A DNA stretch of 64,000 nucleotides from NCBI RefSeq assembly GCF_035917575.1, contig NZ_CP109090.1, forward strand, positions 3,038,001-3,102,000, written 5' to 3'. The position numbers and the translations under genes were made by a program. The DNA is from Streptomyces sp. NBC_01788 (GTDB lineage Bacteria; Actinomycetota; Actinomycetes; Streptomycetales; Streptomycetaceae). The notes below the pieces were generated by a model, which was given only the letters and a program-made list of their open reading frames with translations, did no database searches and had not been told where the DNA came from. Of this stretch, positions 55,625 through 63,229 are shown piece after piece. Position 1 is the first letter of the stretch. Every line of letters starts with the position of its first letter.

Positions 55625-56417
55625 CCTGCACCACCACCCGCCGGGTCGCCGCCGACTGGACCAGCCGCCCCAGCGCCAGCAGCGCCACCGCCCACGCCCC
55701 CTGGAAGACGTACGTGCCGAGCGGGTCCGCGTGCCCCAGCAGGATGTCCGCGGGCGCCTGGAGCAGCGAGGACCACGGCAGTGCCCGGACCACCTCGCCC
55801 AGCGCGCCCGGGAAGACGTTCAGCGGCAGCAGCATCCCCGAGCAGAAGTACCCGGCCAGCACGGCCATCTGCGCCACGCCCGCGCCGTCCAGCAGCCAGA
55901 ACGCGCTCATCGCCACCAGGAAGCGGATCCCGAAGCCCACCAGCAGCGCCAGCGGCACCGCGCCGAGGAACGCCGCCCAGGTCAGCGGGTCCGACGGCAG
56001 GTACACCGGGAAGAACAGCGCGCCGAACAGGAAGGGCAGCACCCCGCGGCCGAGCAACTGGAACATCGCCCGGCCCGCGTCCGCCGACAGCCACCACAGC
56101 TGGAGATCGGCCGGCCGGTACAGATCGACGGCGATGTCACCCGTTCGGATGCGTTCCATCAGCTCGTCCTCGACGCCGCCCCCGCCGATCGCCAGGGCCG
56201 CCAGGAACGCCTGACCGAGCCACACGTACGTCACCGCCTGTGCCTGGTCGTAACCGCCCAGGTGCGGCCGGACATCCCACAGCGCAAGGTACGTGTACAC
56301 CAGAATCAGCCCGAATGCCGTATTGGTGAACACCCCGGCCGCCGTCGCCGCCCGATACGTCGCGTACCGTCTGAATCCCCCCGCCGCGACGGCCGCGTAC
56401 AACCGTCCAGCGCCCAC
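55617..56417 (-). CDS. ABC-2 family transporter permease (first)
   Basis: A 266-residue permease beginning at GTG 56417, chosen because GGGAGGAG lies 7 nt upstream; the longer open frame upstream lacks coding bias. Segments include FTNTAFGLILVYTYLALWDV, TYVWLGQAFLAALAIGGGGV, RGVLPFLFGALFFPVYLPS, FLGAVPLALLVGFGIRFLVA and LAGYFCSGMLLPLNVFPGAL. The motif ELMERIRTGDIAVDLYRPAD is the DUF990-type cytosolic loop. First gene of the exporter operon. Confidence 0.88.
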   Translation of the reverse strand: MGAGRLYAAVAAGGFRRYATYRAATAAGVFTNTAFGLILVYTYLALWDVRPHLGGYDQAQAVTYVWLGQAFLAALAIGGGGVEDELMERIRTGDIAVDLYRPADLQLWWLSADAGRAMFQLLGRGVLPFLFGALFFPVYLPSDPLTWAAFLGAVPLALLVGFGIRFLVAMSAFWLLDGAGVAQMAVLAGYFCSGMLLPLNVFPGALGEVVRALPWSSLLQAPADILLGHADPLGTYVFQGAWAVALLALGRLVQSAATRRVVVQGG

Positions 56418-56576
56418 GTGAGTCTCCTCCCAGGCCAAGACATCGAAAGCGCGAGAGCGTAGTGCGCCCGGACGTGACATGCCACGCATTTTCCGGCCCG
56501 GACCAGTGCCCGGGACCGGGAACGGAACGGTTGCTGCGAGAGTCTTCATCTGGGGGCGCCGATGGCGCATGAGGGC

Positions 56577-56620
56577 GTACGGGGACGTACGACGTGGATC
56601 GTACGGGGACGTACGACGTG
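56577..56620 (+). repeat. Perfect 20-bp direct repeat upstream of the penicillin-binding protein
   Basis: GTACGGGGACGTACGACGTG occurs at 56577-56596 and again at 56601-56620, a 24-bp period. Each copy contains the palindrome GTAC twice. It lies between the divergent ABC-2 permease and the penicillin-binding protein and may be a duplicated regulator site; the second copy ends in a possible GTG start codon. Confidence 0.7.
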
Positions 56621-56641
56621 AAACAGGAGTCCGAGCACGAC

Positions 56642-59461
56642 ATGAGTGACGAGCCGCAGCAGCCGAACCAGGGCGTGGCCGACCACCAGCCACCGGCGGC
56701 ACCCGAGACCAGGGGCGAGGCGGAGAGCGGGACGGAAAGCGAGACGGAGAGCGGGACGGAAAGCGGGACGGAAAGCGGGACAAGGAGCGAGGCGGCGTAC
56801 GAGGCCAGGGGGGCCAGGGGCGAGACGGCGACCGCGACGGGGAGCGCAAAGCTGAGCCGGACGGCGAACGCGACCGGGAGCGCGGCCGCGAACGAGCCCC
56901 CGGGCCGGACGGCGGACGCGACGCCGGACCAGACGCCGAACGCGACCGGGAACGCGACGCCGAACCAGAGGGCCTACCCGACCGCGAACACGACGCCGAA
57001 CCGGACGCCGAACGCGACCGGGAGGGCGCCGATGAGCCCGACGGCGCACGCGACCGCGAACGCGGCGGGGAGCCCGGCGGCCGACGAGGCGGGGATCGCG
57101 ACCGCGGACGCGGCGGGCGGCGGGAAGGGCAAACGGCCCCGGCGCACCGGCTGGCGCCGCGCCCTGCCGACCTGGCGGATGGTGCTCGGCGGCTTCCTCA
57201 CCGCCATGCTGCTGGTCATCGGCGCGTTCCTCCTCGGCTACTCCATGGTGAAGATCCCGCCGGCCAACGCCATGGCCGTCAAGCAGGCCAACGTCTACCT
57301 GTACGCCGACGGCTCCGAGATCGCCCGGGACGGCGAGATCAACCGGGAGAACGTCTCGCTCGCCCAGGTCTCCAAGGACGCCCAGCACGCCGTGCTCGCC
57401 GCCGAGGACCGCGACTTCTACACCGAGCCCGCCGTCGACCCCAAGGCGATGCTGCGCGCCGGCTGGAACACCGCCCTCGGCAAGGGCAAGCAGTCCGGCT
57501 CGACGATCACCCAGCAGTACGTGAAGAACTACTACCTGGGCCAGGAGCAGACGGTCAGCCGCAAGGTGAAGGAGTTCTTCATCTCGATCAAGCTGGACCG
57601 CACCCAGTCCAAGGACGAGATCCTGCAGGGCTACCTCAACACCAGCTACTTCGGGCGCAACGCCTACGGCATCCAGGCCGCCGCCCAGGCGTACTACGGC
57701 GTCAAGGCCAAGGACCTCGACCCGGCCCGCGCCGCCTACCTGGCCGCGCTGGTCAACGCGCCCAGCGAGTTCGACGTCGTCGCCCACCCGGAGAACAAGT
57801 CCGTGGCCCTGGCCCGCTGGAACTACGTCCTGGACGGCATGGTCAAGAAGGGCTGGCTGCCCGCCTCGCAGCGGGCCGGGATGAAGTTCCCGATGCCGAA
57901 GGACGCCACCGCCCCCACGGGCATGTCCGGGCAGCGCGGCTACATCGTCCGCGCGGTGAAGGACTACCTGGCCACGAACAAGATCCTGGAGGAGAGCCAG
58001 CTCGAGGCGGGCGGCTACCAGATCACCACGACCCTGCAGAAGCGCAACCAGGACGCCCTGGTCAAGGCCGTGGACGACCAGGTGATGAACAAGCTCGACC
58101 GGAAGAACCGCAAGGTCGACAACTACGTCCGGGCCGGCGCCGCGTCCGTCGACCCGAAGACCGGCGAGCTCGTGGCCATGTACGGCGGCATCGACTACGT
58201 GAAGCAGTACACGAACAACGCCACCCGCCGGGACTTCCAGGTCGGCTCCACCTTCAAGCCGTTCGTGTTCACCTCCGCCGTGCAGAACGGCTCCGCCACC
58301 CAGGACGGCCGCCCGATCACCCCGAACACCTACTACGACGGCACCAACAAGCGCCCCGTCCAGGGCTGGGGCGGCTCCTACGCTCCCGAGAACGAGGACC
58401 AGCGGTCCTACGGCAACATCACCGTCCGCGAGGCCACGGACAAGTCCGTCAACTCGGTGTACGCGCAGATGGCCGCCGACGTCGGCTCCGAGAAGGTCAA
58501 GGACACCGCCGTCGCCCTCGGCCTGCCGGCCGACACCAAGGACCTGACCGCCACCCCGTCCATCGCGCTCGGAGTGGCCACCGCCAGCGTCGTCGACATG
58601 GCCGACGCCTACGCCACGGTCGCCAACCACGGCAAGCACGCCCCGTTCACGATGATCAAGAAGATCACCAAGGACGGCGCCGACACGATCGAGCTGCCCA
58701 AGCGCACCGAGTCCCAGGCGGTCAGCCGCGAGGCCGCCGACACCACCACCTCGATACTGCGCAGCGTCGTCCAGAACGGCACCGCCACCGCCGCCCAGGC
58801 CGCCGGCCGGCCCGCGGCCGGCAAGACCGGCACCGCCGAGGAGGACCGGGCGGCCTGGTTCGCCGGCTACACGCCCGAGCTCGCCACCGTCGTCTCGGTC
58901 ATGGGCCAGGACCCGGACACCGCCGGCCACGAGTCGCTCTACGGCGCCATGGGTCTTCCCCGCGTCAACGGCGGCGGCCCGCCCGCCCAGATCTGGGCGC
59001 AGTACACCGGGGACGCCCTGAAGAACACCCCCGTCACCGACTTCGACCTCCAGCTCCAGCCGGGTGCCGACCAGATCCAGCCGCCGCCCTCGGAGCCCGG
59101 CGACAACCCGGGCGACGGCGGTCCGGACGACGGCAGTACGCCCGGCGCCGACACCGGCGGCCAGGACCAGGGGCAGGACCCGGGCAGCCAGGACCAGGGG
59201 CAGAACCAGGGCCAGGGCGACGGCGGCACGGGTGACACCAACGGCGGCGACCCCACAACCGGCGGGGCCGGCGGCGGCACCCCGCCGGGCGATCCCACCG
59301 GCGGGGAGTCCGGCGACGTCGGAGGCACCCAGCCGGGCGGCCAGGGAGGCGTGCCCGGCGGAGCGGGCGGCACCACCCCGGGCGGGCCCGCGGGCCCCTC
59401 CGGCGACGGCGGCGCGAACACCAGCATGCAGGGCCTGTTCAGTGGCCGGACGTCACCTTGA
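56642..59461 (+). CDS. Class A penicillin-binding protein (transglycosylase-transpeptidase)
   Basis: A 939-residue bifunctional peptidoglycan synthase from ATG 56642 (in-frame GTGs at 56594 and 56618 are possible; AGGAG lies 12 nt before the ATG). Residues 1-170 are a disordered cytosolic leader with ESGT and TPNATG repeats. A membrane helix follows near 180-205 (GGFLTAMLLVIGAFLLGYSM). The GT51 domain has VLAAEDRDFYTEPAVDPKAM, GSTITQQYVKNYYLG and YLNTSYFGRNAYGIQAAAQA. The transpeptidase has GSTFKPFVF (SxxK), KSVNSVYAQ (SxN) and GKTGTAEEDRAAWFAGYTP (KTG). The last 120 residues are Gly/Gln/Pro/Asp-rich. Its last 23 bp overlap the convergent gdx gene. Confidence 0.93.
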   Translation: MSDEPQQPNQGVADHQPPAAPETRGEAESGTESETESGTESGTESGTRSEAAYEARGARGETATATGSAKLSRTANATGSAAANEPPGRTADATPDQTPNATGNATPNQRAYPTANTTPNRTPNATGRAPMSPTAHATANAAGSPAADEAGIATADAAGGGKGKRPRRTGWRRALPTWRMVLGGFLTAMLLVIGAFLLGYSMVKIPPANAMAVKQANVYLYADGSEIARDGEINRENVSLAQVSKDAQHAVLAAEDRDFYTEPAVDPKAMLRAGWNTALGKGKQSGSTITQQYVKNYYLGQEQTVSRKVKEFFISIKLDRTQSKDEILQGYLNTSYFGRNAYGIQAAAQAYYGVKAKDLDPARAAYLAALVNAPSEFDVVAHPENKSVALARWNYVLDGMVKKGWLPASQRAGMKFPMPKDATAPTGMSGQRGYIVRAVKDYLATNKILEESQLEAGGYQITTTLQKRNQDALVKAVDDQVMNKLDRKNRKVDNYVRAGAASVDPKTGELVAMYGGIDYVKQYTNNATRRDFQVGSTFKPFVFTSAVQNGSATQDGRPITPNTYYDGTNKRPVQGWGGSYAPENEDQRSYGNITVREATDKSVNSVYAQMAADVGSEKVKDTAVALGLPADTKDLTATPSIALGVATASVVDMADAYATVANHGKHAPFTMIKKITKDGADTIELPKRTESQAVSREAADTTTSILRSVVQNGTATAAQAAGRPAAGKTGTAEEDRAAWFAGYTPELATVVSVMGQDPDTAGHESLYGAMGLPRVNGGGPPAQIWAQYTGDALKNTPVTDFDLQLQPGADQIQPPPSEPGDNPGDGGPDDGSTPGADTGGQDQGQDPGSQDQGQNQGQGDGGTGDTNGGDPTTGGAGGGTPPGDPTGGESGDVGGTQPGGQGGVPGGAGGTTPGGPAGPSGDGGANTSMQGLFSGRTSP
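56723..56794 (+). repeat. Six 12-bp tandem repeats in the penicillin-binding protein leader
   Basis: Six units of the form GA(G/A)AGCG(G/A)GACG run in frame from codon 28 and encode ESGT/ESET repeats. Because the unit is a multiple of three, slippage changes length without breaking the frame. A second, looser set encoding TPNATG/TPN motifs follows to about 57060. Confidence 0.75.
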
Positions 59462-59759
59462 GCCCCACCACGGCCACGAGCAGCAGACACACGAAGAAGA
59501 TCCGGGCGGCGGTCGCCGGCTCCCCCAGCACCGCCATGCCGACCACCGCCGCACCGGCCGCCCCGATGCCCACCCACACGCCGTAGGCGGTACCGATGGG
59601 CAGGGAACGGGCGGCGTAGGACAGCAGGATCATGCTGGTCACGATCCCTGCGCCGGTGAGAACGCTGGGCAGGGGGCGGGTGAAGCCGTCGGTGAACTTC
59701 ATACCGATCGACCAGCCCACCTCGAGCAGACCGGCCAGAATGAGCAGGACCCAGGCCAT
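59439..59759 (-). CDS. gdx: SMR-family guanidinium exporter (Gdx/SugE type)
   Basis: A 106-residue, four-helix small multidrug resistance protein. It is very close by eye to SugE/Gdx: MAWVLLILAGLLEVGWSIGM with the essential Glu13, KFTDGFTRPLPSVLTGAGIV, SLPIGTAYGVWVGIGAAGAA and the final LLLVAVVGLKVTSGH. Gdx proteins work as antiparallel dimers exporting guanidinium against protons. A GGAGGTG ribosome site precedes ATG 59759, and a guanidine-III-like riboswitch lies 38 nt further upstream, which supports the guanidinium assignment. The 3' end overlaps the penicillin-binding protein gene tail to tail by 23 bp. Confidence 0.9.
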   Translation of the reverse strand: MAWVLLILAGLLEVGWSIGMKFTDGFTRPLPSVLTGAGIVTSMILLSYAARSLPIGTAYGVWVGIGAAGAAVVGMAVLGEPATAARIFFVCLLLVAVVGLKVTSGH

Positions 59760-59797
59760 GACGGGCACCTCCGGGACGACGTGAGGACGGAACGGGG

Positions 59798-59842
59798 GTG
59801 CGTCGTCTTTGCGTTCATCCCGGTACGGCGCGTCTCGTCGGG
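59798..59842 (-). ncRNA. Guanidine-III riboswitch (ykkC-III / mini pseudoknot)
   Basis: On the minus strand the leader reads CCCGACGAG, then ACGCGCCGUACCGGG, then AUGAACGCAAAGACGACGC. This follows the ykkC-III consensus: P1 is CCCG/CGGG, the conserved ACGAG and GCGCCGUACC are present, and the 3' GACGACGC can pair with GCGCCGU in the pseudoknot with one C-A mismatch. It stands directly before a Gdx-type exporter, whose ribosome site (59766-59772) is about 25 nt downstream. Guanidine binding would favour expression (family knowledge). Confidence 0.8.
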
Positions 59843-59869
59843 TCGCTCCCGAGGCTAGCAAAGGAACGA

Positions 59870-59905
59870 CAAAGGGGCTGGTGACCATGGTCACCAGCCC
59901 CTTTG
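59870..59905. terminator. Perfect 36-bp palindrome (bidirectional terminator)
   Basis: Each arm reads CAAAGGGGCTGGTGACCA and its reverse complement, 18 bp with no unpaired centre, so the RNA would form a very stable hairpin with a small terminal loop. It lies 14 bp after the GroES-like stop, and also upstream of the gdx leader, so it insulates the two units. Confidence 0.8.
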
Positions 59906-59919
59906 CGATGTACGTACCG

Positions 59920-60276
59920 CTACAGATACAGGCCGGTGGAGTCCTCCGAGCCCTCGAAGCGGTCCGCGGCCACCGCGTGCAGATCACGCTCGCGCATGAG
60001 CACGTACGCGACTCCGCGCACCTCGACCTCGGCGCGGTCCTCCGGATCGAACAGCACCCGGTCACCCGGCTCGACGGTCCGCACGTTCTGTCCCACCGCG
60101 ACGACCTCGGCCCAGGCCAGCCGGCGTCCCACCGCCGCTGTCGCGGGGATCAGGATGCCACCGCCCGAACGCCGCTCGCCCTCGCTCTTGTCCTGCCGGA
60201 CGAGCACCCGGTCGTGCAGCATCCGGATGGGCAGCTTGTCGTCGTGGCTGCTGTGCTCAGTTCTCTTGGCGCTCAC
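59920..60276 (-). CDS. GroES-like co-chaperonin protein
   Basis: A 118-residue protein with a GroES fold: LPIRMLHDRVLVRQDKSEGE, RRSGGGILIPATAAVGRRLA, WAEVVAVGQNVRTVEPGDRV and LFDPEDRAEVEVRGVAYVLM. It differs from the main GroES in having a 14-residue leader, a 10-residue C-terminal extension (RFEGSEDSTGLYL) and no groEL gene nearby. It is probably an accessory GroES paralogue. Confidence 0.88.
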   Translation of the reverse strand: MSAKRTEHSSHDDKLPIRMLHDRVLVRQDKSEGERRSGGGILIPATAAVGRRLAWAEVVAVGQNVRTVEPGDRVLFDPEDRAEVEVRGVAYVLMRERDLHAVAADRFEGSEDSTGLYL

Positions 60277-60330
60277 GCCTCGAACCTACCTGCCTTGGGC
60301 ACGTCGTCACGCGGTGGGGCGTCGCGCCAC

Positions 60331-60660
60331 TCAACCACGGCGCCGGCGGGAGCCCAGGGCGAGCAGCCCGACCAGGCCCACGGCGACGAGCGCGATCGGC
60401 ACGACCCGCTCCAGGCGCGGGGCGCCGTCCTCGTCCACGAACTGCGCCCGCACATCGCTCACGACCCGGTTGACCTGTACGTAGGCCCGGCCGAGCGTGT
60501 GGTCGATGTTGGAGGCGACCTTGGCCTTGGCGTCCCCGACGATGGTCTTCGGGTGCACGCGCACCCCGATCTCGTCGAGCGTCTCGGCCAGCACCTCGCG
60601 GCGGCGCCTGATGTCCGCCTCGATCTCAGCCGGGGTTCTGGTGTCCGCGGTGTCCGCCAC
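60331..60660 (-). CDS. DUF3618 membrane-anchored protein
   Basis: A 109-residue protein: RTPAEIEADIRRRREVLAET, LDEIGVRVHPKTIVGDAKAK and one C-terminal membrane helix VVPIALVAVGLVGLLALGSR followed by RRRR. The N-terminal helix block is DUF3618. Function unknown. It lies upstream of the GroES-like gene on the same strand and is divergent from bcp. Confidence 0.92.
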   Translation of the reverse strand: MADTADTRTPAEIEADIRRRREVLAETLDEIGVRVHPKTIVGDAKAKVASNIDHTLGRAYVQVNRVVSDVRAQFVDEDGAPRLERVVPIALVAVGLVGLLALGSRRRRG

Positions 60661-60790
60661 CGTGCCGCCTCCGAAGTCAACTGATGCCTGTTCGGGACAG
60701 TCTGTCAGTTCTCGCTACGACCGCGCTGTCGGCACCCCCGGTTACCCTCGGAGCGACACGGTATCCGCACGCACGAGGAGACGAGCTTCG

Positions 60791-61258
60791 ATGACCGAGC
60801 GACTCCAGCCCGGGGACGTGGCCCCCGCCTTCGCCCTCCCCGACGCCGACGGCAAGGAGGTGTCGCTGGCCGACCACAAGGGCCGGAAGGTCATCGTCTA
60901 CTTCTACCCGGCCGCCCTCACCCCCGGCTGCACCAAGCAGGCCTGCGACTTCACCGACAACCTGGACCTGCTGGCGGGCGCGGGGTACGACGTGATCGGC
61001 ATCTCCCCCGACAAGCCGGAGAAGCTGGCGAAGTTCCGCGAAAAGGAGTCCCTCAAGGTCACGCTGCTCGGCGACCCGGACAAGAAGGTCCTCGAGTCCT
61101 ACGGCGCCTTCGGCGAGAAGAAGCTCTACGGCAAGACCGTCGTCGGCGTCATCCGCTCCACGATCGTCGTCGACGAGGAGGGCAAGGTCGAACGAGCCCT
61201 CTACAACGTCAAGGCAACGGGCCACGTGGCCAAGATCATCAAGGACTTGGGGATCTGA
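60791..61258 (+). CDS. bcp: Thioredoxin-dependent thiol peroxidase (Bcp/PrxQ)
   Basis: A 155-residue peroxiredoxin that reduces hydrogen peroxide and organic peroxides. Peroxidatic and resolving cysteines are five apart in AALTPGCTKQACDFTDNLDL, as in the PrxQ/Bcp class. Other core blocks are LQPGDVAPAFALPDADGKEV, VIGISPDKPEKLAKFREKES and VIRSTIVVDEEGKVERALYN. ATG 60791 follows GAGGAG by several bases. Monocistronic, with a hairpin 20 bp downstream. Confidence 0.95.
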   Translation: MTERLQPGDVAPAFALPDADGKEVSLADHKGRKVIVYFYPAALTPGCTKQACDFTDNLDLLAGAGYDVIGISPDKPEKLAKFREKESLKVTLLGDPDKKVLESYGAFGEKKLYGKTVVGVIRSTIVVDEEGKVERALYNVKATGHVAKIIKDLGI

Positions 61259-61277
61259 GACCAGCTCCCCCACCTGC

Positions 61278-61310
61278 ACGGCCCGCACCGGCACACCCGG
61301 CGCGGGCCGT
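61278..61310 (+). terminator. Hairpin after bcp
   Basis: ACGGCCCGC (61278-61286) pairs with GCGGGCCGT (61302-61310), with CCGG pairs possible inside the loop. It begins 20 bp after the bcp stop. Only a short T content follows. Confidence 0.65.
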
Positions 61311-61395
61311 TCCGCATTCGCGTACGTGACTGTCCGATAACCGGTTCGTTACTCCGTGTGAGCCATGAACACGTGGCCGGGAACGGAGGGGACCC

Positions 61396-62454
61396 ATGGG
61401 GGCCAGTGCGTACACAAGGGAGCGGCTGAAGGAGTCGGCGGGCCCGTGCAGCAAAGACCGGCTTGCGCGGACCGTCGCCGAGGCTCGCAATTGGGCAGAC
61501 CTGATGAGACGACTCGGCCTTCACGCAAGCGGTGGCCAGCGGCGGGTACTTCAAGAGGAGGTCGCCAGTCATGGGATCGACACCAGTCACTTCGTCAAGC
61601 GCAGCCCATGGCGCAAGTACCCGGACGCCGCCATCGCAGAGGCGGCGGCCTCCTCGTCCTCACTCCGTGAGGTGGCCCTCAAGCTGGGCGCCACTCCGGC
61701 CACCGGAACGCTGTCCCATATCTGTCGCCGGATCAGGGCGGCGGCGATCGACGTCAGCCGTTTCCCTGGATTGAACCAGCCCGAACCGGACCTTCCCTTC
61801 ACTCCGGAGGAGCTGCGAGCCGCCGCATCGACGGCGACGAGTATCCGTGGTGTGGCCCGGGCCTTGAACATGCCGGACGACAGTCGCTCACGCGCAACCT
61901 TGGGCCGCATGCTGCGCGCCCAGGCCATCAGCACCGAGCACTTCTCCCACCGCCGCGTAGTGATTCCTGAGGATGAACTTCGTGACGCCGTCAAGCACTC
62001 GACAAGTTACGCCGAGGTGATGCGACGTCTCAGCCTGGACGTCAACGACACCAACCATCGACGCGTCCGACGTGCGGCAGCTCGACTCGGTCTTGATACA
62101 AGCCACTTCAAACGCCGCTCGTGGGCTCGGTCGGAGCTCCCCGCACCTGCACCCATCGCTCATCGGGTGCTGATCGTCCTACCCTCCGACGCCGGGCGGA
62201 CGAACAGGGCCCAACTCCACCGCGCACTGAACGAGATCGGCGTGCCTTACGCATGTGAGTCCTGCGGCAATGCCGGGGAGTGGCTGGGTCAACCGATCAC
62301 TCTGCAGATCGACCACATCAACGGCGACTGGCGAGACAATCGCCGAAAGAATCTGCGGCACCTGTGCCCCAACTGCCACTCACTGACGGAGACGTGGTGT
62401 CGTCAGAAGGGGAGGCCACCTCTCGCAGCGCAACAAGCTCGGCCCGTACACTGA
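61396..62454 (+). CDS. HNH endonuclease with repeated N-terminal modules
   Basis: A 352-residue protein. The first 245 residues hold four related helical modules that end in similar strings (DTSHFVKRSPW, DVSRFPGLN, STEHFSHRR, DTSHFKRRSW), each preceded by an LREVALKLG/VMRRLSL-type helix-turn-helix-like unit. The C-terminus is a zinc-binding HNH nuclease: YACESCGNAGEW, ITLQIDHINGDWRDNRRKNL and RHLCPNCHSLTETWC. GGAGGGG precedes ATG 61396. The gene sits immediately before tRNA-Leu. The repeats may read DNA sequence, as in homing-type or stress-linked nucleases; the role is unknown. Confidence 0.88.
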   Translation: MGASAYTRERLKESAGPCSKDRLARTVAEARNWADLMRRLGLHASGGQRRVLQEEVASHGIDTSHFVKRSPWRKYPDAAIAEAAASSSSLREVALKLGATPATGTLSHICRRIRAAAIDVSRFPGLNQPEPDLPFTPEELRAAASTATSIRGVARALNMPDDSRSRATLGRMLRAQAISTEHFSHRRVVIPEDELRDAVKHSTSYAEVMRRLSLDVNDTNHRRVRRAAARLGLDTSHFKRRSWARSELPAPAPIAHRVLIVLPSDAGRTNRAQLHRALNEIGVPYACESCGNAGEWLGQPITLQIDHINGDWRDNRRKNLRHLCPNCHSLTETWCRQKGRPPLAAQQARPVH

Positions 62455-62487
62455 ACGCTGCCGGTCGAGCGCGATGACCGTTTCTGA

Positions 62488-62571
62488 GCGGCCGTGATGG
62501 AATTGGCAGTCATGCTGGGTTTAGATCCCAGTGGGTTCACGCCCGTGTGGGTTCGAATCCCACCGGCCGCA
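62488..62571 (+). tRNA. tRNA-Leu (anticodon UAG)
   Basis: The acceptor stem GCGGCCG (62488-62494) pairs with CGGCCGC (62564-62570), followed by discriminator A. The anticodon stem CTGGG/CCCAG encloses the loop TTTAGAT, with anticodon TAG at 62522-62524. A long variable arm (GGGTTCACGCCC) gives the class II shape of leucine tRNA, and the T arm GTGGG-TTCGAAT-CCCAC is canonical. The 3' CCA is not encoded. It is not the rare bldA (UAA) tRNA. Confidence 0.96.
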
Positions 62572-62572
62572 C

Positions 62573-62607
62573 CGCCCCCGCCTTCAAATCGAAGGCGGGG
62601 GCGTTTT
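62573..62607. terminator. Strong hairpin with T-run between tRNA-Leu and rdgB
   Basis: CGCCCCCGCCTTC pairs with GAAGGCGGGGGCG over 13 bp around the loop AAATC, followed by TTTT at 62604-62607. It terminates the tRNA transcript on the plus strand and can also serve rdgB on the minus strand. Confidence 0.88.
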
Positions 62608-62612
62608 GCAAG

Positions 62613-63215
62613 TCAGCCCAGCAGCTCCCGCACCACCGGTACCAGCGCGCGGAACGCCTTGCCGCGGTGGCTGATCGCGTTCTTTTCCTCGGGGGACAGT
62701 TCCGCACAGGTGCGGGTGTCGCCGTCGGGCTGGAGGATCGGGTCGTAGCCGAAGCCGTTCGTGCCCGCGGGCTCGTGGCGCAGGGTGCCGCGGAGTCGGC
62801 CCTCCACCACCCGCTCCGTGCCGTCCGGCAGGGCGAGGGCCGCCGCGCAGGCGAAGTGGGCGGCGCGGTGGCCGTCGGCGATGTCGGAGAGCTGGGCCAG
62901 GAGCAGGTCGAGGTTGGCCTTGTCGTCGCCGTGGCGGCCGGCCCAGCGGGCCGAGAAGATGCCGGGGGCGCCGCCGAGGACGTCGACGCAGAGGCCGGAG
63001 TCGTCCGCGACCGCGGGCAGCCCGGTGGCCTGTGCCAGGGCGTGGGCCTTCAGCAGGGCGTTCTCGGCGAAGGTGACGCCGGTCTCCTTGACGTCGGTGA
63101 CGTCCGGGTAGGCGTCGGTGCCCACGAGTTCGTGGGGCAGCCCGGAGTCGGCCAGGATCGCCCTGAGTTCGACGATCTTGCCGGCGTTGCGGGTGGCGAG
63201 GATCAAGCGGGTCAT
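62613..63215 (-). CDS. rdgB: Non-canonical purine NTP pyrophosphatase (RdgB/HAM1)
   Basis: A 200-residue enzyme that hydrolyses ITP, dITP and XTP to keep them out of DNA and RNA. The family blocks are complete: LILATRNAGKIVELRAIL (substrate loop), ETGVTFAENALLKAHALAQ, LPAVADDSGLCVDVLGGAPG (catalytic Asp), IFSARWAG, GTNGFGYDPILQPDG and EKNAISHRGKAFRAL. It follows rph by 14 bp, the normal actinobacterial rph-rdgB operon. Confidence 0.97.
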   Translation of the reverse strand: MTRLILATRNAGKIVELRAILADSGLPHELVGTDAYPDVTDVKETGVTFAENALLKAHALAQATGLPAVADDSGLCVDVLGGAPGIFSARWAGRHGDDKANLDLLLAQLSDIADGHRAAHFACAAALALPDGTERVVEGRLRGTLRHEPAGTNGFGYDPILQPDGDTRTCAELSPEEKNAISHRGKAFRALVPVVRELLG

Positions 63216-63229
63216 GCGGGGCTGCTCCT

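Noticed and set aside
56546..58930. Open frame of about 794 codons antisense to the penicillin-binding protein
   Set aside because: The product is an Arg/Gly/Val-rich low-complexity sequence, and the plus strand has complete GT51 and transpeptidase motifs.
62488..62571. tRNA-Leu as the bldA tRNA that reads the TTA codons
   Set aside because: The anticodon loop TTTAGAT gives UAG, which reads CUN codons, not UUA.
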